Assembly: GCF_018446385.1 (NCBI RefSeq)
Contig: NC_055990.1
Location: 22,873,558 to 22,937,557 of the forward strand
Source of the DNA: Zingiber officinale
Lineage: Eukaryota; Streptophyta; Magnoliopsida; Zingiberales; Zingiberaceae
Direction: 5' to 3'
Length of the DNA stretch: 64,000 bases
Of this stretch, positions 50,383 through 62,107 are shown piece by piece; position 1 is the first letter of the stretch; every line of letters starts with the position of its first letter. A program made the position numbers and the translations under genes. The notes beneath the pieces are model-generated. The model was given only the letters and a program-made list of their open reading frames with translations, ran no database searches and was not told where the DNA came from.

Positions 50383-50669
50383 TACAGATTCCAAGATTGA
50401 CATAAAATTTAAAACTATCTAAATGATTCAATTGAACCTTGACCTAAAGTCCTAATTTTAGCTTCCTCTTGATGTATTTGCCCATACTAAACCATAATGC
50501 ATCCCTAGCATTAATTTATATGGCATATATACATCAAAAAAGTAATTTTCATGTAATATGAACCCAATTCATATTTTCATGCATGAAACACATCCTAATT
50601 GTGTAAGCCAACTAGGTTAGAGACTTAAGTCCGTCTCATAACCACTTGGCACATTTGATAATCCATCTA

Positions 50670-52182
50670 CTATAGGTCCCAAAGGCTCTTCCTAACCTTA
50701 GGAATCTTAACCTTAGTCACCTCCATTGGTGACTCATTCACTATGGCTAGGCTACTTCGGTGCAACTCGGGTGACACTTGGCCTACTAAACTCACCTTTT
50801 TAACCTTAGACACCTTGTTTTTGGTTAATTTCTTCTTGTCCTTAATCTTGGACACCTCATGCTTGCTATAATTATATGCCACCCTAGCATATTCCTTTTT
50901 ATTGGCCTTTGATGACTTTTCCTTGTCCTTGGTCACTCCTCCCTTACCAATGTCATGTGCCACCTTAGCACTTGACCTCCTTTTGATCTTGGAGGGACCC
51001 AATTTGACATTTTTGGATCTTTGACCACTCAAATACATGTCAAGTCCTTTAGGTCCAATAATGAACCTCTCTAGGACTTTCTCCATTTCCTCAATCTTTG
51101 CCTTCAAGGCTTGATTTTCTAATTATAGGGTTCTGAGCCTAGAATCAACATGTCCATCACGTGCATTCCTAGACCTATCCTTCCTAGGCATGTGTTTCCC
51201 CTTCTTGGGATTAATGCTTAGGTTTTCACTCACTTTCCTTCCCTTAGGTAAAGTGGTTTGGGTCTTATTAGGTCTATCCTTAGTGTATGATTTCTACCAT
51301 GTTAACCCTATTTCTATCATTATACCTAAATCCATGATTATGCTTAGGTAAATAATCTACATTATTTCTAACAAGCATATAAGAATTGGAGCTTGGATTA
51401 AACTTCAAAATAGGGATTACCTTCCCTTTTACCTTTGAAGCTCCCCCTTGACTTATGTTTCTCTTCTTTTCACATTTCTTCAAGTGCTTCAATTTCTTGT
51501 GCTCTCCTCTCCTTGGGCACTTTGTGTGGTAGCGACCCCACTCACCACATGTAAAGCACCTAATATGTTTCTTATTCTTTTTCTTCTTACAACTCACATT
51601 AGTTTCTAAATTAACTTTAGTGAGTTTAGGGTTTACCTCCTTTACCTTCTTGAGCGAAGGACACCTACTCTTGTAGTGCCCCATCTTACCACACTCAAAG
51701 TATTTGATGTGGTCCTTTGTGCTCTTCTTGGTAGTTGAGGTAGAGGGTTGAGCTTCCAAAATCTCCTCTTCCTTGGATTGCTCTTCTTCCTCTTCACTTG
51801 AAGATGTGGATGGTTCCACTTCTTCCTCCCTTGAAGATGTGGATGATACCTCCTCATCTTCCTTCTCCTCCTCGAATGTTGAGCTTGTGTCAACATTCGA
51901 TTGGTCCTTCTCTTCTTGGACCAATGAGTCATTCTCCTTGGGTTCCTCCTCTTCTTGGATTTGTGTAGCACTCTCATGAAGTGCAATTACCTTTTTTCAA
52001 AGGTCGCTTGTGTTCTCGTACTCACCTACATTTAATACAGCATTAGGAGGTAGTAAATTGATCAAAATTCTAGTTACCTCCTTATCCGTCTCCGATTGCT
52101 TCCTTTGCTCCTCGGTCCAATACCGAGACCGGAGGCACTTTCCCTTCTTATCCGTTGGAGTTTCAAACGGTTCCTCCAACAC
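50670..52182 (-). mobile_element. gag-like coding region of the TR-GAG element
   Basis: The minus-strand frames encode an N-terminal piece near 52182-52000, a very Glu/Ser-rich acidic stretch (51924-51740), then two zinc-knuckle-like segments (ECGKMGHYKSRC at about 51690 and FTCGEWG...KCP at about 51540) followed by Lys-rich sequence and a basic tail near 50700. Two zinc knuckles after an acidic linker resemble Sirevirus/Copia-type Gag. It has a few breaks. Confidence 0.8.
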
Positions 52183-52362
52183 AATCCATTGGTTTCAATC
52201 CATTTGGAACCAAGTCTCTAACCGATTCCTCCAATACTCGAAATTATCTCGATCATATGGAGGTAGGATCCGGATATCCCATCCAAGCGAACCTTCCGAC
52301 TCCATCTCGTCTACCTCTAACGGTTGCTCCTTTGGCGATTAATCCAACGAAGAGTTCACCTT

Positions 52363-52374
52363 GCTCTAATACCA
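52363..52374 (-). other. Primer-binding site of the TR-GAG element
   Basis: The minus strand reads TGGTATTAGAGC just inside the 5' LTR, one base from the TGGTATCAGAGC that pairs with the 3' end of plant initiator tRNA-Met. Confidence 0.85.
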
Positions 52375-52376
52375 CT

Positions 52377-53422
52377 TGTTAGGACCTTGACGTCGCTAGA
52401 GGGGGGTGAATAACGTCTCACCCAAATCATCACTTCCTACACTTGTTAGTACGCAGTGGAAAACAAAATACAAACTAACAAAAAGAAAGATAAACCCTAT
52501 AAACAATAAGGAAGGAAAATAAACCAAACCAAACCGTAACACAAGGCGTTTACATGGTTCGAAGATTAAGGCTTCTATTCTACAGCTGTCCGTAAGGTGG
52601 ACGATCCCGATCCGTCGGTGGATAACTCCCAGAAAACCTCCGACTAGCTCAAACCTCTTTCTGGGTGGAGAAATCTCACCACAACCTTGATCCAAACACT
52701 CTTAGATCACAAGAAGAGCTTGGAACTTTGGAAGACTACTAATAGGGGTTAACCACCTCTATTTCATCAACCATACATAAGCACCCCAAGCTCTATTAAA
52801 TAGTGCTTGGGAGGAAAACACCAAGCTGTTTTCCCGCTACCAGTCGACTGATAAAACCACAGTCGACTGGTCCTAAGTAAAATTCGATCATTACGAGTTA
52901 ACTGTCGGCTACCAGTCGACTGATGAAAACACCAGTCGACTGCTACAATATCGTTACAGTACTGCTACAGTAACACTACAATATTACTACAGTACACACT
53001 GCAATTTTATCGCAAGTACATTCACTCAGCACTCATCCTCGTCCGACCAACCTAGACCTAGTCTTTTAGGCTCCTCCATCAGTCTTGCGTCCCTCGGATG
53101 CCTCCCCATCCTTCACATCTTGTCTTCTGGAGCTTCCATCAGTCTTGTCATTATTGTCGAGTCTTTCTTTGCTAAGAGGTCGTGCCTCCAGGTCTTCATC
53201 CATTGTCAAGTCACACTTGGACTTACGTTGCCAAGACTACATGCTTGGATTTACACCGCCAAGACTCATCTTTGGACTTTCCTCCTTTGCCAAGATTACA
53301 CTTGGACTTTCCTTGTTATACATGTATCCTGCACACTCACAATGCATATCAAATACAACAATAAACATAACTTAAACCTTTGCCCAAACATCAAAACCTA
53401 GGGTCACTAAATTGCTCCAACA
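52377..53422 (-). repeat. Right LTR of the TR-GAG element
   Basis: It starts TGTTAGGACCTTGACGTC and ends GCTCCAACA. It contains several CAGTCGACTG palindromes (52840-52945). Confidence 0.9.
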
Positions 53423-53924
53423 GCCTCTAATCAAACACCTCTAGGGTTATCAAACACTATTGGTCATGTGTCTTTGATGGCCCTACATATCTCAAAATTT
53501 GAACACACAAGCTTGCGTAGACTTGAGGAACCTTAATAATGCAACAATTAATGTTAATTTTGCACAAGATTGAGGTCTTTATGATTGTCAAACACTTTTA
53601 GATTGTTTAAAGTCGACTGGATTCATTAATGATTCAATTCTTATTAATGAATCCAATTGACTAGCTAGATTTACTTTCATTCTATCAATCATACTCAAAG
53701 TATACATAAATGAATATGAACAAACTTAGGAGAATTTTAAGAGTGCAGAAATATTCATTTAACACAATATGACAAAAAAGTATTTAACAACTCTATAAAA
53801 CTGTTATGTCGTGGACCGTCTACTATGGATTCATGCATAACTTGAGGCATCTCTAATATATTGTAGGCACCCTCTTAATTTTTGTTGAGGTGCCTATGCA
53901 TGTTTTTTTAGGTACGTTTTTTTG

Positions 53925-54225
53925 TTTAATTTTTTTAATTCCAAGGTTAAACTAATTAGATTTTATTTTTAGAGTTTAAGGGTTGAGTTATAATATTCAA
54001 GTTACAACAAATTTTAAACTAAAAAAATATTAGGTGCTTACGAGGTATATATTTAGGGTGTCTAATAATATTTTATTTATTTATTTATTTTAGTTCCGAG
54101 GTTAAGCCAATTATATTTTACTTTTAGGGTTTAGGGATTGGATTATAGTGTTCAAGAAAAAAATTAAAACTAAAAATAATTAGGTTCTCACGGAACATAA
54201 TATATATATTTAGGGTTTAAGATTT
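53925..54225. repeat. Two diverged tandem copies of an about 140 bp AT-rich unit with TTTAGGGTTTA-like motifs
   Basis: Copy 1 (about 53925-54060) and copy 2 (about 54062-54225) share in order a TTCCRAGGTTAA block, an A(T)TTTTA block, a TTTAGRGTTTARGG block, TTCAAG, AAACTAAAAA, TAGGT and a TTTAGGGT end. Confidence 0.65.
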
Positions 54226-54249
54226 AGGAAACCATGGGCGTTACAAAGC

Positions 54250-54909
54250 AACATCAAATTATAGTGTTTGTGTGTTGGGGGCACCGTCAATGAGTATGAA
54301 GTGGACTACTATGGGGTGTTGGAAGAAATTATGGAATTGAAATATTATGGTCTTAAGGATGCTATTGTATTGATTAAGTGTCATTGGTATGATACATCAG
54401 ATAAAGGGATGAAAATAGATAGGTTGGGTCTTGTAAAAATTAATCATAAATCAAAGTTAAACACAAATGACCCTTTCATATTAGTTGCTTAAGCCCAACA
54501 AATATATTATATCGGATCTCCTACCATCAAACAAGAGAGGAATGATTGGGTCATAGCATGCAAAGTGAAAGCTAGAGGAAAATTTGACATACCATTCATT
54601 GAAGAGCAAGATGAAAATATTTCACCTATTGTTGAAGTTGCTTATCAAGAAGAGGAGATACCCCGTCCACACCTTATTCTCATAGATACAAATATTGATG
54701 ATGCTAACATTATTTGTGATGTTGATGAAGAGGAACTAAATTCAATGGAAATTGAGGAGCTTCGTCGTGTTATGAATGGCAAGCAAGTTATTCTAGATCA
54801 TGAAGAGTTGGAGGAAGAATTTGAAGATTTTGAATCAAACGAAGAAACAAAAGATGAAATAGATCACGACTCTAATAATAGTGCTAGTGAAATGAAAAAT
54901 TATAATTAA
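54250..54909 (+). pseudogene. TNP2-like transposase C-terminal fragment (DUF4216 region)
   Basis: The frame from 54268 reads EVDYYGVLEEIMELKYYG, then IKCHWYD, then KLNTNDPFILVA, a clear DUF4216 pattern. A TAA at 54490 interrupts the conserved 'FILVA-QAQQ' segment (AQQIYY follows in the same frame). An acidic tail then runs to the natural-looking stop at 54907. The 5' part, which would carry the catalytic domain, is absent. Confidence 0.8.
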
Positions 54910-54999
54910 ATATATTTGCTATTTTTGTTTAGCAATCTTTTCAATTTTATTGTGTTGATTTTGATCTTCATTTCGAACAAAGTGTAATAAGATGACTTG

Positions 55000-56080
55000 G
55001 TTCATAGTATACTATTGTTTTTGGCAATTTTTTGCAGAGAGTTAAAATTGATTCTGTTTTTGATGTTAGAGGTAAATTGATTTAATTTTTGGCTTTATAC
55101 CTTTTACTATTGTTTACTGCCTTTAGTAGTGAATATAGATTTTTTTCTATCGTCAGTTTTTATTGTACTATTGTTCACAAATGATGTTAGTAGTGAATAA
55201 GATTACTGTTGTCAGTTTTTGTAATATGTACTGTTGTTTACTGCCATTACAGTAAACAACAGTAGATTTGTTACTGTTATTGTCTTTGCTGAATTATGTA
55301 GAAATTGTGTTTATTGCTATTGTTACTGCAGAAATTGTGTTTACATTCTGTTACTGTTGTTTGTATTATTGCTAGTGTTTACTGCTAGTATGTTGCATAT
55401 TGTAATCAGTACTGCATAGTGTTGTGCATGGCAGAAATTTGTTCTTCACTGTTGTTGTCTTTGCTCAATTCTACAGAAATTGTGTTTACTAAATTTTATT
55501 TGTTTTTTACTGCAAATAAATAATACCTGTGGAAATTTGTCATGTTTGCTATTATTTACTAAATTTTACTGTCGTTATTTTTTACTGAATTTTATTTTGT
55601 TTACAGAAATTTATCAAGTTTATTATTTTCTGTAGAAATTTTATTTGCATAGAGTAATCTGTACTGCATAATGTTGTTCACTGCAGAAATTTATTGTTCA
55701 CTCTTGTTGTCTTAGCTAAATTCTGCAGAAATTTTATTTACTGAATTTTATTTGTTGTTTACTGCAAATAAACAATATTTGTAATAATTTGTTGTGTTTG
55801 TTGTTGTTTATTGAATTTTAATGTTGTTGTTGTTTATTAAATTTTATTTTGTTTACAGAAATTTGTCACATTTGCCGTTTTCTACAAAAATTTTATTTCC
55901 ATAGTGTAATCTGTACTGCATAGTATTTATTGCTCTTCACTTCAGAAATTTGTTGTTCACTTCAGAAAATTGTTGTTTACTGTGGAAATTTTGTATACCG
56001 AATTTTATTTGTTGTTTACTACAATTATCTTTTGCTTATTTTTTTTTTGTATTCTCTTTTGTTGAATTTTTTATTTATGT
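55000..56080. repeat. T/G-rich degenerate repeat tract between the two CACTA genes
   Basis: About 1.1 kb is built from loose variants of TTTACTGCAGAAATTTGTTG and TGTTGTTTACTG, with strong strand asymmetry (T and G on the plus strand). Unit boundaries are blurred. It probably serves as the spacer or an intron of the element. Confidence 0.7.
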
Positions 56081-56088
56081 GATGCAGG

Positions 56089-57968
56089 ATGTCAAATAGA
56101 GGGGCAAAAGATATTGGTTCCAGCAAAGGAAGATCAAGGGGGAGAGGACGACGTAGATGACAATCTCTTACAATACAAGATGAGTATGCAATGTATATAT
56201 TTTTTTATTAATGGTATACAAATTTGAATAAAACATTGAGTTACATAATATTTACTTTAATAATGATGTATGTAGGCAATATGATACAATGTCTGAACTT
56301 GACAATATACCAAATGAAGTACAGGTGCATAAATTTTATCTTGATAATGTATTTATTAAATTACATATATTATATGTATTTATTTGTCCTAGGATGAGGT
56401 GGAAATACAAATCTCAGGAAATGATGTGATCAATGATGCTCGAATGATGCTCGATATGAAGAAGGTAGTTCATCAGTAGTTTGATGAAGAGGACCTAATC
56501 AAGGGTTTCAGATTCCATCAAATATTGATGAATAAACTAAAATAAACGTGCCTATGAATAAGTAAGTCATATGACTTTTAAATTTAATATGTTTTCTGTC
56601 TATTTTGTAATAAATTATTTTTCTTGTTATAATATTATTAATTTTGTTGTATTTAGATTTGTTGAAATTGATGTTCCTCTTGAAATTACAAATGATATCA
56701 AAGGAATGATTAAATAAACGTGATCAATGTGGAAAAAGATGTCTAATGATATTAATGATTTGCTTTGGAAAAATTTTAAGGTAAGCAATATATTTTAAAC
56801 TCTAAAAAAAATAATATCATTTTATATGAATTAATTCACCATTGATATTATTTATAACCATTGAATTTGAGGCAATTGAGATATAAATGGGATAATTTTA
56901 AAGACAGAGAAATGAAAAAGGTATGGAATGAAAATACATGTGAGAGGTATACAACAATAATTCATTTGGCTAAGAAAGCAGCATTATCATCCGCACAAGA
57001 AGATTTAGGAAGGGAACCAAACATATTAGATATGATAGGTAGGAGACCTGAATGGATGGAGGCTAATATCTGGAATGATCTAGTTAAAAATCATTGGAAT
57101 ACAGAATATCACAAGATCAAATGTGATATTGCACGTAAAAATAAAATGATAATGAAGGATGAGACTATTACCAAACATATAGGGGGTTCAATTTCTTTTG
57201 GAGCACACCGCGAGAGGATGGTAAATCTGTTTTCTATATGTTTATTTCAAGAATTCATACATCTCATTTATTAAATTTAATATTTAAATTTAAATTAAAT
57301 GTATCTCATATGATCTGGTATATATTGATATATGTTATATATGATTGTAGAAAAAAGATTTGGGACGAGAAGTAGATGAATTTAAGGTTTTTGAACGAAT
57401 ACATAAAAAGAAACAAAGTATTGGAGAGTTTGTGGATAACAAATCAGCCCGAGTTAGTGTAAGTTAACATAATTAATTATTCATTAATATCATATTGACA
57501 TCTCATTTGTTTGTTTTATATTTATTAAACTAATATAAATTATTATAATATGGACGGAACAATATAGAGAGCGACTAAATATTGATGATCACTTTACTCA
57601 TCCTTCATTTAATCTCAAATCATGATGTAATGTGGTGGGTGGCCAATATGAGGGAAGGGTGTATGGATTTGGACACAATCAACACTTTGGAAGATCATAC
57701 AATAGAAATTCCAATGAAATGTGCTCCAATTAGAAAAACAAAGAACTATCACAAGAAATTGAAGACATATATGCTACTAGTAAGAGGATGAAGAAAGAAA
57801 TTATTGAAAGCAAAAACAAATTGAAACTCGTTATCACAGAAAATAGGAAAAGAGAAGATAAACTTATCGAGAAAAGTAGACAAAGGGAAGAGAAACTTAT
57901 GGAGGAAGATAGACAAAGAGAAGGAAATCTCAAGGAGATGGTTCGTAAGATGATTCAAGAGGTGTGAG
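56089..57968 (+). pseudogene. Ptta/En-Spm-like transposase gene of the CACTA element, broken
   Basis: Exon-like blocks: 56089-56160 (basic, Arg/Gly-rich, MSNRGAKDIGSSKGRS, closing at a TGA at 56158); 56280-56324; about 56395-56470; 56657-56780 (FVEIDVPLEITNDIKGMIK, then a TAA, then TWSMWKKM); 56858-57220 (WDNFKDREMKKVWNE, HTGGSISF-like HIGGSISFGAHRERM); 57352-57460 (FKVFERIHKKK); and 57560-57968, with a VYGFGHNQHF-like block and a Lys/Glu-rich coiled-coil tail. Most blocks end in GTAAGT/GTAAAT-like donors. In-frame stops show that it is dead. Confidence 0.75.
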
Positions 57969-58030
57969 ATACAAATCATTTGTATCTAGGAGGATCTGGT
58001 CCCCGTGAGCATCGTGATAAACGAAATAAA

Positions 58031-59699
58031 GATTAGATTTAGTTAGATAATATGAATTTTGGATGATGTGGTATTTTTGGATTAAAAATTAATTATTTCA
58101 AATATTTTTAATTTATTTGAAATGTGTGATTATTTCTGCTAAAATAATATGTAGATGAGAAAAATAAAAATATAATATAATAACAAATTATGATAAATTT
58201 AAATATGAATTTTGTAAATAGTTTTATAAACAAATCAAAATTATTTTTGATATGTTATTTGAGACAGATTAATAATAGATTTAAAATAAAATTAGAGACG
58301 AAATTTATATACGAATTTATAAATATGATTGTAAGCAGATTAAAATCGGCCGAGTAATCATGTTGATTGTTTCACTTGGGTAAATTTTTAATGCAGAATC
58401 CGTCTATTTGGTTTTATTCTACTTTGCCGATCCGTCCTCTGCTTGGTCGATCCGCCCTCTGTTCGGTCGATCCGCCCACTCGGCCGATCCGACCTGCTCG
58501 CTCGATAGATCCGACCTCTCAGTCGATCCTCCCTCTCGGCAATTCTTCGACTCGAAGCATAAACCAACTCCTGTTGGTAGCTTGAGATTATCCGCTTAGA
58601 TCATCTTAACTAAGAGTAATTTAAATTCAAATAATACCTTGTATATTTTCGATATCATATTGTTTGTACTCCAACACTTAAAAGGTCATGCGTGATTAAA
58701 TTTTGTGAATATTATTTTTTAAAATAAAAAAGTTTGAATGAAAATAAAAATTAGAAAGGATAATTTTATTCTTTAAAAATTAGGTGCTCCCCACAAGTCT
58801 ATAGACTATAGGCCACTTGTGAACCCATAAAGTCCACCCATTCACTATCCAATCCACTCCTAGTAAATTGATTTATAAATATGCAAAAGCACCAGAGAAA
58901 AAAAAAAGGGAAAAAAATCATCCCCTCCCTCTCTATACCATCCAGATAAATTTCACCTTTTAATATTTTTATAAATGGGATGAATATTTTAGAAATAAAT
59001 TTTTGAATGGGTATAAATTATGATCTAAATTTACTCATAGCTCAATCAGAGAAAAACCATCTACTTTTGGTAAAATTCGAACACCTAAATTATTATTTTT
59101 TTTAAAAAAAAATCATCTTTTAATATTTTCTAACCCTCCACACAAGTTAAAGAAAAATAGGGAATTTAAAATGGTACATTATTTTCTTCAAAGGTAAAAA
59201 AATTAAATGTCACTACGTTTATTTAGGAGACTTTGATATGCTGCCTATTTTATCTTGTGCATATTTATATATATATTAACAGGATTTAAGGTTTAAAATT
59301 TACGGTACAAAATTTAGGGTCTAGAAAGTTAAAAAAAATGCATTAAATATGCACGGATTGTTCATGAAAAATATATATTTTTAAATTTCAATTTCAAGAG
59401 GATATTCTTGGTGTTTTTTGAAAATCATTTTTACTAAGTTTTTTTTTTCTTTTCACAATATAAAGTAAAGTGAGTGATATTGTTTAAAAATAAATATTTA
59501 TTACACTATTCGTATCCAACAAATTAAAGGAGGTTAAAAAAAAATAGTTAAATATTTATTTTATTTTATTATAAAAATAAAAAAATGATTTAATCTAAAG
59601 ATTTTCATGAGTTCATCACGTAAAACGGTCGCGGCAGTCCAGTCTGAGTCAAAAATAGTGGAAAAGATCGAGCTTGAGGGCGAAAGCTGAGGCAGAGAG
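58031..59699. other. Spacer before the RABA gene
   Basis: AT-rich, with no supportable gene. It contains a GC-rich minisatellite at 58427-58545. The last 80 bp before 59700 are GC-balanced and should be the RABA 5' UTR and proximal promoter; I see no clear TATA box. Confidence 0.6.
58427..58545. repeat. Minisatellite of GGTCGATCCGCCCTCT-type units
   Basis: About six units of 17-20 bp share TCGATCC(G/T)(C/A)CCTCT. The tract is GC-rich inside strongly AT-rich DNA. Confidence 0.85.
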
Positions 59700-62002
59700 A
59701 TGGCGAGAAGGGCGGATGAGGAATACGACTATTTGTTCAAGGTCGTCCTGATCGGCGACTCCGGCGTCGGCAAAACTAATCTACTCTCCCGTTTCACCCG
59801 CAACGAGTTCAACCTCGAGTCCAAGTCCACAATCGGCGTCGAATTCGCCACCAGGACCCTCCAGGTATCAATCAGATCTATCGATTTCCATTGGGTTCGA
59901 AGCCGCCGCGCGATAGATCAGGCATTGATCGCGCACAACTCTGTCTTTGTCATCTCTTGTTTTCCTTTACGGAAACGACAGATCCGTTTCTGTCTGGTTG
60001 GCCGTCGTCGAACCTAGACCTTGAACTGTTGATTTTTTTTTTCCATGAAAGACCGTGTTTTTAGGCTGGCCATTTCTCCTTGTTTTCTTCCTTGGATATC
60101 TCCGATGAATTTCTTTGTTCTCTATATTTACTAGATTCCCTAGATCTGGGCTTGTTTGTTTGAGCATTGTCCTGTTGCCCTTTTGCTCTTTTGTACTTAC
60201 AGCAAAGCTATTGAGCATGACAATGAATGCATTTTATGTAATTTCCTTGACTCGGTGATCATGTAGTTTTGATTTAATTAACTTATGTTTAGTTCTTGCT
60301 AGTTTGACTCGGTATCCATTGATGCCCATGTTATTACTTTGATATTTTCCTACCAACTATCTCTTGGTTCAGGCATAATGCTAAATCTTGCAACTTGTAA
60401 GTTGAACCTAAAAGACTTAAGGAAGCATTTTTAAAATGCCACCCAGCTGGATGAAAGATTCACAACAGTATGACAATTTGAAAGATGGCATTTTCTTTGC
60501 TCGTACTTCATTTGTCTAATCTGCATTTTTGAGCCTTTTTATTCTTCTTTATCTTTATGATAAGGCTCATCTAACAGTACTCAAAGATTAGTGATGCAAT
60601 TTTCTTTTATCCTTTGTACTTCCTAGTATAGATAGAAGGGGAGCCTTGCGTAATGGTAAAGTTGTTGCTTTGTGACCAAAAAAAGTCACGGGTTTGAATC
60701 CTGGAAACAGCCTCTTGTAAAAAAGCAAGGTAAGGCTGCGTACAATGGATCCTTCCCCGGGATCCCGCATGGCGGGAGTTTCATGCACCGGGTTGCTTTT
60801 TTTTTTTTTTTTTACTTCCTAGTATAGATAGTTTCTCAGATTCTCCCCATCTTTTCTTTGTGATAGCTACCTTGATATGCTTCTTTCTGTTTACTTTAAG
60901 AGATTGTTCTGCAACTACAATTATGCATTTGTTAACACAGCATCAGCTTAACATTCATCTGAGAAATTTCTATTTTGATGCTCAGTTCACAAATACTATT
61001 TAATGAAGTATCATTGGATGAGCATAGCCTTTTAAGATCAACCTCTGAACTATCATATAGCTATGTCTTTAAGTAGATTCATTGAGATCTAGTTTTCTGT
61101 CTAATTTAGGCTTCTTAACCATGTTCTTAGATGACTTTTAGCTAGATTACATAATGAGGCCATGACCTGGTACATTATAGGCCTTCTGTGAAGTTTGATT
61201 ATGTATAGTTTGTAGGTCAGTCCAAGGATATCTTTTTCTCTTCCAAAGTTGATCTTCTCAAGTTAAAGTTTCTTAACTTTGACTGTAAATATTTTCAATT
61301 GAATAGAACTTTTCTTTATACCAAACATCAGGAATATACAAAATCATTTTCCTAGAAACTGTTTCTGAGATTTACAGGTCAAATCTCACACATTTTTTAT
61401 ATATCAGCTACCATGTTGGCTCAGTATCAAGTATCATGACTTTAAGGCATATGCTTCCATGTTTTTGGTAAATTTTTGTATGATTTCATCTTAAGCTTCC
61501 CTACCTTGTCTAGGTTGAAGGTCGGATAATAAAAGCCCAAATATGGGACACTGCAGGCCAGGAGCGGTACCGAGCAATAACCAGTGCCTACTACCGCGGA
61601 GCCCTTGGTGCTATTATAGTCTATGATGTGACCAAGTCGACAACTTTTGAGAATATCAGCCGGTGGCTCAAGGAACTTCGCGACCATGCTGACTCTAATA
61701 TTGCAATCATGCTTGTTGGCAACAAGACAGACATAAAGCAGCAGCTTGCAGTGGCCTCTGAAGATGCACACAGCTACGCAGAGAAGGAAGGACTTTCTTT
61801 CATAGAGACATCAGCTTTGGATGCTACAAATGTGGAGCAAGCCTTTCAGATGATTCTTGCAGAGATATACCGCGGCATTAGCAAAAAGAACATCTCATCG
61901 GATGAGCCTGGGTTTGGGGGTGCAGGTGTTAAAGAAGGAAAGACCATCGACGTTTCAGTATCGGAGTCCAATGGTACAAAGAAGCAATGCTGTTCAACAT
62001 AA
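59700..62002 (+). CDS. RABA2-like: RABA/Rab11-type small GTPase, complete
   Basis: RABA GTPases direct trafficking between the trans-Golgi/early endosome and the plasma membrane or cell plate. Exons 59700-59864 and 61514-62002 (GT-AG intron of 1.65 kb) give 217 residues. The protein shows the P-loop GDSGVGKT at 19-26, switch I with T44 in [18 protein letters not shown] at 66-72, NKTD at 125-128 and ETSAL at 153-157. The variable tail ends KKQCCST, where the two cysteines (214-215) are the expected geranylgeranylation sites. The [16 protein letters not shown] start and overall sequence are closest to the RABA2 group among plant Rab11 proteins, but RABA1/A2 assignment from memory is not final. 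The ATG is the first in frame and matches the family start. Confidence 0.95.
60636..60812 (+). mobile_element. Au-type SINE in the RABA intron, young
   Basis: A 177 bp tRNA-derived element starts GAAGGGGAGCCTTGCGTAAT (A-box region GTAATGGTAAAG), has a box B GGTTTGAATCC, then AAGGCTGCGTACAATGGATC and a T-rich tail. It is flanked by the perfect 19 bp duplication TACTTCCTAGTATAGATAG (60617-60635 and 60813-60831). The sequence matches the widespread Au SINE family of flowering plants as I know it. The perfect duplication implies a recent insertion. Confidence 0.92.
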
Positions 62003-62107
62003 TGGTTTACGATCTCTTTGTTTCTTAAGCATGTAATGGTTTCAAATTTCTCAATGTGGCTTCTCTATTATCATTCCTTGTGATTACCTGGTGCAGTGAA
62101 AATATAT

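Larger units (their letters stand above)
48700..53422 (-). mobile_element. Non-autonomous LTR retrotransposon with gag only (TR-GAG type), minus strand
   Basis: It is about 4.7 kb. The left LTR is 48700-49670 (3' LTR in element sense) and the right LTR 52377-53422 (5' LTR). The flanking 5-mers GTCTC (48695-48699) and GCCTC (53423-53427) fit a decayed target duplication. The primer site lies beside the right LTR and a purine tract beside the left one. The interior holds only a gag-like region on the minus strand and non-coding sequence; no protease, reverse transcriptase or integrase is seen. LTRs plus gag without pol is the definition of TR-GAG elements. By eye the LTRs differ at roughly one base in ten, so the insertion is millions of years old, and gag has a few breaks. 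Confidence 0.85.
54240..58030 (+). mobile_element. Degenerate CACTA (En/Spm) DNA transposon, plus strand
   Basis: The left part encodes the C-terminal DUF4216-like portion of a TNP2-type transposase. The right part encodes a second protein of the Ptta/En-Spm (Pfam Transposase_24) type. This gene order is typical of CACTA elements. The catalytic TNP2 region is missing to the left, and I found no CACTA terminal repeats on either side, so the borders given are only the limits of recognisable coding sequence. Confidence 0.75.

Noticed and set aside
50114-50422. Frame containing a long Tyr-Ile repeat
   Set aside because: It is only the translation of the (TA)n microsatellite.
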